From the NCBI RefSeq assembly GCF_042683665.1, contig NZ_JBHUOO010000047.1: a stretch of 64,000 nucleotides of DNA. One strand, given 5' to 3'. Position 1 is the first letter of the stretch. Each line of letters begins with the position of its first letter. The notes under the pieces were generated by a model, which was given only the letters and a program-made list of their open reading frames with translations, ran no database searches and was not told the DNA's origin. This document shows positions 40,450 through 49,647 of the stretch, piece by piece. The stretch comes from Leeuwenhoekiella polynyae. Its GTDB lineage: Bacteria > Bacteroidota > Bacteroidia > Flavobacteriales > Flavobacteriaceae. The translations under genes were made by a program, and so were the position numbers.

Positions 40450-41602
40450 ATGCCGAATCATCATCCTTATTGTTCTCGCTCAGTTTTTGGGAACATCGTT
40501 GTGGTTTGTGGGCAATATTGTGGTACCCCAATTGCCCATTTCGGCTTTGCAAAATCCGGATGCGGTAAGTGATGTGCTGGCCACCGTACAGTTTGGTTTT
40601 ATCACAGGGACATTGGTTTTTGCCGTACTCGCCTTTGCTGATCGGTTTTCGCCCTCAAAAGTATTTTTGATCTGTGCTCTTTTGGGTGCAATCACAAATC
40701 TTACGCTGCTTTTGCCGGGAGTGCAATACCAGGCTATTTTAAGTTCGCGGTTTAGTACCGGTTTTTTCCTTGCCGGAATTTATCCGGTGGGGATGAAAAT
40801 CGCTTCTGATTATTTTGAAAAGGGACTCGGGAAGGTTCTGGGATATCTGGTAGGAGCCTTAGTTTTGGGCACTGCTTTACCCCACTTCCTCAACAGTTTT
40901 GGCATTGCTATTGATTACAAAAGCATCACTATAATTACGAGTGCATTAGCAGCTTTAGGCGGGATCTTAATCGGTTTTGGTGTACCTAATGGTCCGTTTC
41001 GCAAACAACAACAAAAATTAAAGATATCTGGTATTCTGGCTCTTTTTAAGGTGAAGGCTTTTCGTTTAGCAGCTTTTGGATATTGGGGACATATGTGGGA
41101 ATTATATGCATTTTGGGGCTTTCTTCCACTATTTATTAAATTCTATGCGATAGAAAACGAACAGGTTTTGAATATTCCTCTTTGGGCTTTTATCACGATT
41201 GGTATGGGAACATTATCGTGTGCAATAGGTGGTCATTTGAGCAAAAGATTCAGCAGTACAAAAGTGGCGCGTTTCAGTTTACTGGCTTCCGGGATTTGCT
41301 GTGTACTTTCTCCATTTAGCCTGCAATTTCCACCGGTTTTATTCATTGCATTTATGCTTTTCTGGGGAGCAGTTGTAGTTGCGGACAGTCCGCAGTTTTC
41401 GACACTCGTTGCTACACACGCGATCCCAGAGTACCGCGGCACGGCTCTTACTTTAGTAAACTGCATAGGTTTTGCGATCACAATTTTGAGTATTCAGCTT
41501 TTGGGGCATTTTGCACTGGCAAACGATTTGAAGTATCTCTTTTTGGTTTTGGCGGCAGGGCCTATATTTGGCGTCCTCAGTCTGGGAAGAACCAATTTAT
41601 GA
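40439..41602 (+). CDS. MFS transporter
   Basis: A 388-residue major facilitator with about 11-12 hydrophobic helices. The N-terminus is MKGKCRIIILIVLAQFLGTS and a central cytoplasmic loop rich in Lys and Gln (FRKQQQKLKISG, about 193-204) separates the two halves. The ATG at 40439 removes ten residues of open frame that overlap the DUF2971 gene. The substrate is unknown; linkage to a CBM9-like lipoprotein and an aldo/keto reductase allows a sugar or carbonyl compound. Four-base stop/start overlap with the next gene (ATGA). Confidence 0.87.
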   Translation: MKGKCRIIILIVLAQFLGTSLWFVGNIVVPQLPISALQNPDAVSDVLATVQFGFITGTLVFAVLAFADRFSPSKVFLICALLGAITNLTLLLPGVQYQAILSSRFSTGFFLAGIYPVGMKIASDYFEKGLGKVLGYLVGALVLGTALPHFLNSFGIAIDYKSITIITSALAALGGILIGFGVPNGPFRKQQQKLKISGILALFKVKAFRLAAFGYWGHMWELYAFWGFLPLFIKFYAIENEQVLNIPLWAFITIGMGTLSCAIGGHLSKRFSSTKVARFSLLASGICCVLSPFSLQFPPVLFIAFMLFWGAVVVADSPQFSTLVATHAIPEYRGTALTLVNCIGFAITILSIQLLGHFALANDLKYLFLVLAAGPIFGVLSLGRTNL

Positions 41603-42342
41603 AGTATCTAATCCTTTTTCTTTTAAGCCTTATATTCTTCGCTTGCAAGAGCGATAATACACCTCCTCCCCTTTTTGTAAAAAATGCGGCTGTTTATCAA
41701 CCGGTTAACAAAGCCGTTATTGCTCCAAAAATTGATGGAAATCCCAATGATCCTGCGTGGAAGAAAATCAACTGGCTACCTCTGAATCAGCTTTGGCAGG
41801 GAGAAAAACAAACTGAGAATATACGCTACAAACTTACCTGGACACCCGATGCACTCTACGTTTTGATTAAATTTGACACCTATATCCCCGTCATAAACTC
41901 CGGTACTAATCCGTTAGAAAATTTTAAGGAGCAGGATCGTTTACTGGTGTATCTGGACGAAAACAACAGCGGCGGAAATTACGCAACCGATCACAGTGCA
42001 TTTGCCTATCAGGTGTTACTAAATGGTTTTGTAATTGATTATGAAGATGAAGAAAAGCCTGCTACGTTTGACCACATCAGTAATCGTATGATGCGGAACG
42101 GAAAAAGCACCATCTGGGAACTGAAGATTAGCGTGTTTGATGAAACTTATTGCGATGATCAACCCAACGAAGCTGTCAGACTTACCACGGATAAAAAACT
42201 GGGATTTGCTTTAGCTTTTCTTAAAGTCAATGCTGGAGAAGAACCTGATACAATACTCGGTTCTTTAGAAATCCCGAAAGATTACGAAGGGCGCATCGAT
42301 ATGGATTCAGGCCTTTTTGGTACCTTACAATTAGAAGAATAA
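41599..42342 (+). CDS. CBM9-like carbohydrate-binding lipoprotein
   Basis: A 247-residue lipoprotein (lipobox IFFAC, C16). The mature part matches the CBM9-like fold found in bacterial xylanases and in many stand-alone Bacteroidetes proteins: IDGNPNDPAWKKINWLPLN, RYKLTWTPDALYVLIKFDTY, and DRLLVYLDENNSGGNYA. Such domains bind sugar reducing ends in characterised cases, but many members have no known ligand. It overlaps the MFS gene by 4 bp and is followed after 5 bp by the aldo/keto reductase, so the three are probably co-translated. Confidence 0.82.
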   Translation: MKYLILFLLSLIFFACKSDNTPPPLFVKNAAVYQPVNKAVIAPKIDGNPNDPAWKKINWLPLNQLWQGEKQTENIRYKLTWTPDALYVLIKFDTYIPVINSGTNPLENFKEQDRLLVYLDENNSGGNYATDHSAFAYQVLLNGFVIDYEDEEKPATFDHISNRMMRNGKSTIWELKISVFDETYCDDQPNEAVRLTTDKKLGFALAFLKVNAGEEPDTILGSLEIPKDYEGRIDMDSGLFGTLQLEE

Positions 42343-42347
42343 CTACT

Positions 42348-43253
42348 ATGAAAAATACATTAGCACTTAACGATAATCTCAGCCTTTCCCGCATCATTCA
42401 TGGATACTGGCGACTGCGCGACTGGAACCTCAGCGATCCCGAACTTCTTAAGTTGATCGAACAGGTTTTAGAACTGGGAATCACTTCTTTTGACCACGCC
42501 GATATATACGGAAACTATACCTGTGAAGAATTCTTTGGCCGTGCCTTAGCGTTGAAACCTGAATTGCGCGAGCAAATGCAACTCATCAGTAAATGCGGCA
42601 TTCGACTGTCAACTGATTTTAACCCGGAACTGGAGGTGAAAATTTACGAGTACAGCTCCGAATACATCATCAAACAGGCAGAAGCTTCGCTGAAGAATCT
42701 GGGGACAGACCGTCTGGACTTATTGCTACTGCATCGCCCGGCGCCGTTTTTTGATCCGGAAGAGGTTGCCAAAGCGTTTGATCACTTAAAGCAAAGCGGA
42801 AAAGTGTTCAACTTTGGGGTGTCAAATTTTACACCGATGCAGTTTGACAGCCTTCAGTCGTATCTGGATATGCCTTTGGCTACCAATCAGGTTGAACTTT
42901 CTATTGCCTGTCTTGAGCATTGGGAAAATGAGAATATTGAATTTTTCCAAAAACATAAAATCAAACCTATGGCCTGGTCACCTTTGGCCGGAGGAAAAAT
43001 CTTTAAGCCCGAAAGTCAACGGGAGCACCGCCTGCATTCGGTACTGAAAGAAGTCGCAGCTGAACTAGGGATTGAAGCTATTGATCAGGTGATGTACGCG
43101 TGGTTACTAAAGCATCCGGTAGGCATTCTGCCAATCGTAGGCTCCAAACACATCGATCGCATCAAAAGTGCTGTAGATGCGCTTGAAATTGATTTAAGCC
43201 TGCAACAATGGTATAAAATCTGGATTGCTTCAAAAGGGGAAGATTTGCCTTAA
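42348..43253 (+). CDS. Aldo/keto reductase (YdhF-like)
   Basis: NADPH-dependent reductase of the AKR superfamily, 301 residues. The catalytic tetrad is visible: D49 and Y54 in FDHADIYGNY, K82 in ISKCG, and H129 in LLLLHRPAPF. The cofactor-binding end GILPIVGSKHIDRIKSAVDA is complete. The substrate is not deducible. The gene converges with the 911-residue minus-strand gene and their stop codons overlap by 4 bp. Confidence 0.92.
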   Translation: MKNTLALNDNLSLSRIIHGYWRLRDWNLSDPELLKLIEQVLELGITSFDHADIYGNYTCEEFFGRALALKPELREQMQLISKCGIRLSTDFNPELEVKIYEYSSEYIIKQAEASLKNLGTDRLDLLLLHRPAPFFDPEEVAKAFDHLKQSGKVFNFGVSNFTPMQFDSLQSYLDMPLATNQVELSIACLEHWENENIEFFQKHKIKPMAWSPLAGGKIFKPESQREHRLHSVLKEVAAELGIEAIDQVMYAWLLKHPVGILPIVGSKHIDRIKSAVDALEIDLSLQQWYKIWIASKGEDLP

Positions 43254-45985
43254 TCTTCAACCTTATAGTCGAGCGACTTATAACCCAATTTACCATCCCG
43301 GGAAATAACTTCTACAAGGATCGTTTTAGTTCCCGGGGTTTCATTATTGGGAAATTTAACCGTAGCCGAAGCCTCACTTTTTAGCTTAATGTCGGGGTTC
43401 CAATATAAGGTAACCTCATTGTCAGCAGACCCCAAAGTTGTATCTTCCGAATCATATTTAGGAATATAAAATTCTTTAGTGCGCGCAAACAGCGGGATGC
43501 TGGTTTTCAAAATACCCTTTGATTTTGTGGCAGTATAAAAACCGTTACCTGCATAGGTGTAAATCGCCAGAATACTTCCCTGAACGGGCGTCGACCTCAT
43601 ATCCTGAAACGGATACACCCGACGATACAGCGGCATAAAATTTTGAGTAGTACCGTCTAAAATTTCAACGCTTTTGACTTCACTGGGTGGCAAATTGGGT
43701 AAAAACTGATAGGCATCAGCCAAAACCGGAATCCCATCAACCAGGACTATAGTTTCCATGCCACCGGTTACCATCGCCTTTTGATAGCGCACTCCGATAC
43801 TGTCCTGATACATTTGAAAACTGATTTTATCACCAAAGGCCTGTCGAAGCACGCCATACAACCCGTTGCTGTACTCATTCGCTTTAGTTTCAATTTCCCG
43901 ACCGTCAATGACCACGTCGGGCTTGCCGTAGGTGTCCATCACTTTTTGGCGTTGCGGAGTAAGTTCATAATTACTGATGAGCACCTCATCTAACTCGTTT
44001 ATATTAGGATCGTATTCAAAAAAAGAATCAGCCCCATCATTCTTCCTAATCGTTTTTAATACCTGAGATAACGAATCCTGATCCTTAAAGTACGCCCGGG
44101 TACGGTCGTATGTGATTTTTGGTTTTGTAGGTTCATCAAGACTCAGCGTATAATTCCGATTTTTTCCAGCTTCATTTTTAGTTTGCAACACCGCACGAAC
44201 CCGCCTGCCTTCCAGAGGAGGCAATAGAAAATTAAAGCGTCCCAGACTATCGGTTTTCTGATTGTAAAAACGTTGTTCCTCACCAAACACCATAAGACTA
44301 ACGTCTACGTCTTCCTTGGCTTTATCTTTATCAAAAAGCGCCGCAATCTCTCCCTGAACGCCCAATCCAAATTCCGGTAAAAAGTCCATTGCTTTTGTAT
44401 CTGGTGGGGTGTTAAAGGTATAACCCCGCCAACCCTGAGTTAGAAGCAGGTTGTCGAGTTCGTTGGGTTTTACAAGCTGCGTACCTTCAAAATAAAAAGA
44501 CGGATTTTCGATCCTTCCACGCAATTCGGAAGTAAGCATAAAATAGGTCCAGATGTTTTGCTCCTCTTTCAAATCTTTCGGAATTACCAGTACTGAAGCG
44601 CTGGCAGACCAACTCGTATCGGCCGAGACTCCTGCTGTGGAAAGCTTCAGGCTTACTTCTTCATCTGATTTGTAAAGATCTCTGGCCAAGTCCAGATTGA
44701 GATCAAAGGCCTCGGTTTCTAAATGGTTGAAGTACAAACGCTCGGCTACCGGATTTCTATTTTGGTCTTTAAGCGTAAACACCAGAATTCCTGCAGGTAA
44801 AGATTCGTTTGAAAACACGAAGTCTTGCTTTCCTCCTTCAAGTTTTCGACCTACTTCACCGAGAGCCATACCTCTGCTACTCACTTCCACATAAACCGAA
44901 TCATTCACCAATTGGCTTGAATTAACTTGCAAGGCAATAATCTTACCTACGCGGTTTACCGAAAGTTTACTGCCTTTTTTAATCACTTCAGGAAATGAAT
45001 AGGTAAGCTTGATGTTATCTTTTGGCGCTGTCAACTCAACTTTATATCTTGTTGATGCATTAGGGAACATATAAACCCGTCCCATTCCCAGCTTATTGCT
45101 TTTAAAGGCAGTTACGGGATTGTTTTGTGAATCGTAAATCGTTCCCTCGACCGCGACGCCTTTTCCAGTCTCATCAATCGCTTTAAAGCCCAAAAGATTA
45201 TTCATCCCTACGACTAAGCTTCCGCCTTCGGGCAAAAACTGAATGTCTATCGCCGGCCTGGAAAGGGGTATGCTTTCGCTCCATTGTTTACCAGATTCAG
45301 TAGTCAATTTAAAATGCACCCAACTCGTCTCTTCTGGAAAATCTTCTTCCAATAGAAAATAATCTGAAGCATTTTTACGAATCACCCGTTTTTTTACCTG
45401 ATCATTATAAGCCAGTTCGAGCTCAAATTTTGAACCCACAGTAGGGTCAATAAGCTTTGGGTTGAATACAAAACGTAGAGCATCCTGCCCTTCAACTTCC
45501 AGTTTACGTACGACATCTTCCGCTATCCGGTCTTCGGCAATCGTGAGATACGTAGAAAATAAAAAATCAGAATCAAAATTTTGATCCCATTGGGTATATG
45601 CCCGCAATTGATAGGTGCCGGGAGCGTAAAAATCTTCAATACTGAAAAAATTGTTGCCAATGCCGTTATCGAGTTTGACCAATTTTTCACCCACAATCGT
45701 CTCAAAGGGATCAATCAATTCAACCCGCAATACCCCACTTAAAGTAGATGGCACATTATCTTTAGCCTGAGCGACAACTCCTTTAAACCAGATTGTCTCG
45801 CCCTTCGTATAGGCTTTACGATCAGCTTGAATGTATATCTTTTCGGCCATGGCCTCGTGAGCAATTAGATTTTGCTGCGCGAAGGCCTGAGCGGCCACGA
45901 AGAATAGGATAAAAGCACAAAGGCCCGTTTTAATTTTAAAAAATAAATGGTGTAGGGGACACTTCGGTACTTTTACATGTTGCAT
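43250..45985 (-). CDS. Large exported protein with MG2-like N-terminus and TonB-plug-like C-terminus
   Basis: A 911-residue protein with a signal peptide (hydrophobic stretch at about 20-36, ending AQAFAQQN). Residues ~48-150 resemble the MG2 domain of alpha-2-macroglobulins (KIYIQADRKAYTKGETIWFK, FYAPGTYQLRAYTQWD). The middle has beta-sandwich-like segments. The C-terminal third contains a plug-like stretch (PDVVIDGREIETKANEYSNG, IVLVDGIPVLADAYQFLPNL, SEVKSVEILDGTTQNFMPLY) but no TonB beta-barrel follows. Such proteins are widespread in Bacteroidetes and have no settled role that I know of. It lies 5 bp downstream of the first beta-galactosidase gene, in the same transcription unit. Confidence 0.8.
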   Translation of the reverse strand: MQHVKVPKCPLHHLFFKIKTGLCAFILFFVAAQAFAQQNLIAHEAMAEKIYIQADRKAYTKGETIWFKGVVAQAKDNVPSTLSGVLRVELIDPFETIVGEKLVKLDNGIGNNFFSIEDFYAPGTYQLRAYTQWDQNFDSDFLFSTYLTIAEDRIAEDVVRKLEVEGQDALRFVFNPKLIDPTVGSKFELELAYNDQVKKRVIRKNASDYFLLEEDFPEETSWVHFKLTTESGKQWSESIPLSRPAIDIQFLPEGGSLVVGMNNLLGFKAIDETGKGVAVEGTIYDSQNNPVTAFKSNKLGMGRVYMFPNASTRYKVELTAPKDNIKLTYSFPEVIKKGSKLSVNRVGKIIALQVNSSQLVNDSVYVEVSSRGMALGEVGRKLEGGKQDFVFSNESLPAGILVFTLKDQNRNPVAERLYFNHLETEAFDLNLDLARDLYKSDEEVSLKLSTAGVSADTSWSASASVLVIPKDLKEEQNIWTYFMLTSELRGRIENPSFYFEGTQLVKPNELDNLLLTQGWRGYTFNTPPDTKAMDFLPEFGLGVQGEIAALFDKDKAKEDVDVSLMVFGEEQRFYNQKTDSLGRFNFLLPPLEGRRVRAVLQTKNEAGKNRNYTLSLDEPTKPKITYDRTRAYFKDQDSLSQVLKTIRKNDGADSFFEYDPNINELDEVLISNYELTPQRQKVMDTYGKPDVVIDGREIETKANEYSNGLYGVLRQAFGDKISFQMYQDSIGVRYQKAMVTGGMETIVLVDGIPVLADAYQFLPNLPPSEVKSVEILDGTTQNFMPLYRRVYPFQDMRSTPVQGSILAIYTYAGNGFYTATKSKGILKTSIPLFARTKEFYIPKYDSEDTTLGSADNEVTLYWNPDIKLKSEASATVKFPNNETPGTKTILVEVISRDGKLGYKSLDYKVED

Positions 45986-45990
45986 TTGTT

Positions 45991-48900
45991 TTAGTTTATG
46001 GGTTTTATCAGAAAACTGTAACTATAATTCTTAGGTTTCAATTGATACTGCTCGTGAGGCTTTGCTCCCCAACTGTTATCACCTCCAACTCCGGTTTGTT
46101 TGTAATCAATAGTTAAACTGATTAAATCTCTGGGCTTAATATCAATTGTGTGACGCTGTTGCTTTTCTTCACCCGGATCAAAGTCGGAGATGTAATTGTG
46201 ATGTGCACTAAAGGAAACTGTGGGCAGCCCAATGATTGTAATGCCCGCTCCAGAATCGTTCGTAAGACTAATCCATCGGTTATCGGTGCGATACCCGTTT
46301 TCCTGAGGCCTGATGTATGGAAAATACAAATCGGCTACCGATGCTTCATAAACACCTACAAAAGCAGCTTCCTTACGGTCCTGATAATTTTCGTGCGGTC
46401 CACGGCCGTACCATTTTGCATGATCATAGGTTTTGGGCAGAATAAAATTCATACCAAAACGTGGGATCTCCGCCACTTTTTCTGAATCAGCGTAATTAAG
46501 GCTGTTGGTTACCTTGAGGCTTCCATCTGCGTAAATCAAAAAACGCGAGGATGCCTGCGCCTGTAAGGTATCTAACTGATAAACCGATTCTACCACCACA
46601 GAATCGCGGGTCTTTGATAGTAACTTAAACGAAATCAAACGTTGATTATGGGATGCATCCTTCCAGAGTTTGGCTCGCTTCGGGTAGTTATTGCCAAAAT
46701 CATTATCGGTAGGCGCACGCCAAAAATTAAGACGGGCTTCTTCTTTTAGATAATTTTGGCCTTTAAAACTATACGATTTTAAACGCCCGCTTCGCAGGTC
46801 AAAACTCAGGCTTACCGCCCCTGTTTTCACCGTCAGGGAATCTTTATAATCGGTAACATCAAGCTTTTCTGTTGATCCGGTAAATGCATTATTGGGAAGA
46901 GGTACATTCTTGAGCAGGATTTGATCTCGTGCAACCACAAAGTCTTTGGGCAACAGTGGCGAAGCTGTTTTGGTACGTATTATAAAATTGATAAAATATT
47001 CATGCCCATCTTCAGGAAGCTGTAATTCGTTAATTTTAAATACAATGGAATCTTGTGGTGCTACCTCAAAAGACCCGAGGTTATTGGAAGAGATCGCAAC
47101 CCCGTCTCGCAATAGGTCATAAGAAATGGTGTAAGCATCCAGATTAGTAAAGAAAAAACGGTTTTTCAGGGTAAATTCAAGGGCTTCGGTATCGCGTGCT
47201 TCGATTTTTACGTTTTGATATACCTGCTTAACCTCTGCAAGAGCAGGATGCGGCGTGCGGTCTGGATTTACAATTCCGTTTAAAACAAAATTGGCATCGT
47301 GGCGGTAACGGTCGGGGCCATAATCACCACCGTAAGTCCAATAATCGGTACCCGTACTATCCTGTTTTACAAAACCCTGATCGACCCAGTCCCAAATAAA
47401 ACCGCCTTGCATTTGCGGTTGCTCATAGACAAAATCCCACAAATCCTGCAAATTCCCGGTGCTGTTGCCCATACTGTGCGCATACTCGCACCAGATAAAA
47501 GGCCGATCCGGATACTTCCCGATGTAGTTATTTTTGATGTAATCAAGGCTGGCATACATCCACGGAATGATGTCGGTATGGGGTTCCTGAAAGCTGGTAC
47601 CGCGCTCTGCCCGCTCATACTGAACCGGGCGCGAGTTGTCTCGATTTTTGATCCAGTGATACCCGTCTATAAAAGCAGGGCCGTCACCGGCTTCATTACC
47701 CATAGACCAAATGATAATGGATGCATGGTTTTTATTCGTCTCTACCATCGCCTCCAGACGGTCATGGTGCATCGCAGCGAATTTAGGTTTATTTGCAGGC
47801 GTTTTATCTTCCTCGTAGCCAAAACCGTGGGTTTCCAAATTGGCCTCGTCAATCATATAAATGCCATATTCATCGCAGAGTTCGTACCATCTGGAATCGT
47901 TGGGATAATGCGAGTTACGTACCGCGTTGATGTTGTTTTCTTTAAAAAGCCGAATATCTTGCAACATCGATTCTTCACTAATCACGTGACCTGTATTTTG
48001 ATCGTGTTCGTGACGGTTGACGCCCTTAAGCAGAATAGGTTTGCCATTTACCAGAAGTTTTCCACCCTTAATCTCGACCGATCTGAAACCGATTTTAAAT
48101 GAGGTGCTCATCAAGGTATTCCAATCCTCAGCAAGGTTTAGCGTAGCGGTATATAAATTGGGATGTTCGGCGCTCCATGCCTTAACCTGTTTTATCAAAT
48201 GCTGAAATTGAAACGTATCTTTTGCTGAAGCGGCTAAACGCACCTCCTGATCAACAGTATAAACTTCCTGAGTGCCATCATAGAGTTTTAGTTGCAGCTG
48301 AAGCTTTCTGGAGCTTAAAGATTCATTCACTAAACTTACCGAAGCACCAAGTATTCCTGCGGTGTAGGTTGAATCGAGACCGGCTTTAAAAAACACATCG
48401 GCTATATAAGCTTGGGGAGTCGCATACAGGTAAACATCACGCTCGATGCCGCTCAATCGCCAAAAATCCTGATCTTCCAGATAGGTACCATCACTCCAGC
48501 GGTACACCTCAACAGCAAGTTCATTTTCACCGGGTTTTACAAATGAGGTAATGTCAAACTCAGAAGGTGTTTTTGCATCTTCATTATAACCTACTTTCCT
48601 ACCATTAACCCAAACATAAAACGCACTGTTTACAGCACCAAAGTGCAAGACAACGCGTTTGTCCTTCCAACTCTCAGGCAGGTTAAAGCTACGCTTATAC
48701 GAACCTACCGGATTATAAAGCGTATCTACAAAGGGCGGATTAATCTTGTGCGTATAGCCCGCGCTTACATAAAGCGGAAAATCATAACCCTGCATTTGCC
48801 AGTCGCCCGGCACTTTAATATCATCCCAGCCCGAAACATCATAATCTGATTTATAAAAATCCTCAGGCCGAGTCTGCGGCGTTTCAGCTAAATTAAATTT

Positions 48901-49119
48901 CCAGGTTCCGTTGAGTAAAAGAAGATTTTTAGAATTGTAATAGTCATTTTCTAAAGCTTCATTTTCCGTATCAAAAACATAAAAAGTAGCCTGTGGTTTT
49001 AGTGTATTGACTTCAAAAACACTTAAATCCTGCCACTCGGGAGAATTTTGCTGGGCATTTATTAACTGAGCTACTAAGACGATTAGTATTACACTCAACT
49101 GGTTTTGCTTTCGTTTCAT
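45991..49119 (-). CDS. Beta-galactosidase, glycoside hydrolase family 2 (copy 1)
   Basis: A 1042-residue GH2 enzyme of LacZ type with a signal peptide (MKRKQNQLSVILIVLVAQ), so probably periplasmic. Domain order is sugar-binding (GTWKFNLAE, then LEDQDFWRLSGIERDVYLY), immunoglobulin-like, TIM barrel and C-terminal beta-gal small-chain domain. The acid/base is E476 in WSMGNEAGDGP and the nucleophile E545 in PFIWCEYAHSMGNS. The frame extends nine residues further up, but the Met giving a clean signal peptide is chosen. The 911-residue gene follows after 5 bp. Base composition is more GC-rich than the second GH2 copy at 60417-63524. Confidence 0.93.
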   Translation of the reverse strand: MKRKQNQLSVILIVLVAQLINAQQNSPEWQDLSVFEVNTLKPQATFYVFDTENEALENDYYNSKNLLLLNGTWKFNLAETPQTRPEDFYKSDYDVSGWDDIKVPGDWQMQGYDFPLYVSAGYTHKINPPFVDTLYNPVGSYKRSFNLPESWKDKRVVLHFGAVNSAFYVWVNGRKVGYNEDAKTPSEFDITSFVKPGENELAVEVYRWSDGTYLEDQDFWRLSGIERDVYLYATPQAYIADVFFKAGLDSTYTAGILGASVSLVNESLSSRKLQLQLKLYDGTQEVYTVDQEVRLAASAKDTFQFQHLIKQVKAWSAEHPNLYTATLNLAEDWNTLMSTSFKIGFRSVEIKGGKLLVNGKPILLKGVNRHEHDQNTGHVISEESMLQDIRLFKENNINAVRNSHYPNDSRWYELCDEYGIYMIDEANLETHGFGYEEDKTPANKPKFAAMHHDRLEAMVETNKNHASIIIWSMGNEAGDGPAFIDGYHWIKNRDNSRPVQYERAERGTSFQEPHTDIIPWMYASLDYIKNNYIGKYPDRPFIWCEYAHSMGNSTGNLQDLWDFVYEQPQMQGGFIWDWVDQGFVKQDSTGTDYWTYGGDYGPDRYRHDANFVLNGIVNPDRTPHPALAEVKQVYQNVKIEARDTEALEFTLKNRFFFTNLDAYTISYDLLRDGVAISSNNLGSFEVAPQDSIVFKINELQLPEDGHEYFINFIIRTKTASPLLPKDFVVARDQILLKNVPLPNNAFTGSTEKLDVTDYKDSLTVKTGAVSLSFDLRSGRLKSYSFKGQNYLKEEARLNFWRAPTDNDFGNNYPKRAKLWKDASHNQRLISFKLLSKTRDSVVVESVYQLDTLQAQASSRFLIYADGSLKVTNSLNYADSEKVAEIPRFGMNFILPKTYDHAKWYGRGPHENYQDRKEAAFVGVYEASVADLYFPYIRPQENGYRTDNRWISLTNDSGAGITIIGLPTVSFSAHHNYISDFDPGEEKQQRHTIDIKPRDLISLTIDYKQTGVGGDNSWGAKPHEQYQLKPKNYSYSFLIKPIN

Positions 49120-49647
49120 GGACTTTGATTTAAGAGAAAGGAGCATAATATACTATATCAAATAAAGAATGGTTTATACATAATTATTCTTTGTTTATTA
49201 AATACTAACCTGTTTAAACAAGCATTCAACAACATTTTAAAACTAAACACTTTACCTGTTGACCTACTTCATCAGTAAATATCCCCTCTTCCTTAACTAT
49301 GCTATGAGTTTTTAGCCCGAACAATGTATTTGTTGGGCAGTTTTTATAAATCAAAAAGATAGAATTTATGATTTTTTTCCCTTTTGAGACCCATTTGTTA
49401 TCTTACATAAGGATTGAAAATTAGACTTATATAACTATAATCGGATTTATTTATTAAATGCATATATCTATTTTAGAACGGGTCAAAAAGACAGCTAAAT
49501 CGGGCCTCAAGTAGGGCAACTCCCAGGCATCCCCTAGGCAAAGCCTAGGATAGAGTATGAAGAGTGTATGAAAACGCCTTTTCAAAAGAGATAATTTAAC
49601 ACTTTATTAACAATCACTGATTCAAGCCGTAGAAATCGTTTTTACAA
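49120..49647. other. 528-bp non-coding gap with hairpins upstream of GH2 copy 1
   Basis: No credible gene. Two structures stand out. GCCCGAACAA and TTGTTGGGC (49315-49337) form a hairpin followed on the plus strand by AGTTTTTAT. CCTAGGC-AAA-GCCTAGG (49533-49549) is a perfect hairpin without a T run. No clean TAnnTTTG promoter was found ahead of the GH2 gene on the minus strand. The gap probably separates two transcription units of the carbohydrate cluster. Confidence 0.45.

Noticed and set aside
47299..48102. 267-residue plus-strand open frame opposite the GH2 gene
   Set aside because: It is antisense to the conserved catalytic barrel of GH2 copy 1, has no recognisable domain, and its frame follows from the codon bias of the real gene.
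49533..49549. CCTAGGC-AAA-GCCTAGG hairpin as the terminator of the DUF2264-ending operon
   Set aside because: No T run on either strand at the right side; kept only as part of the gap description.
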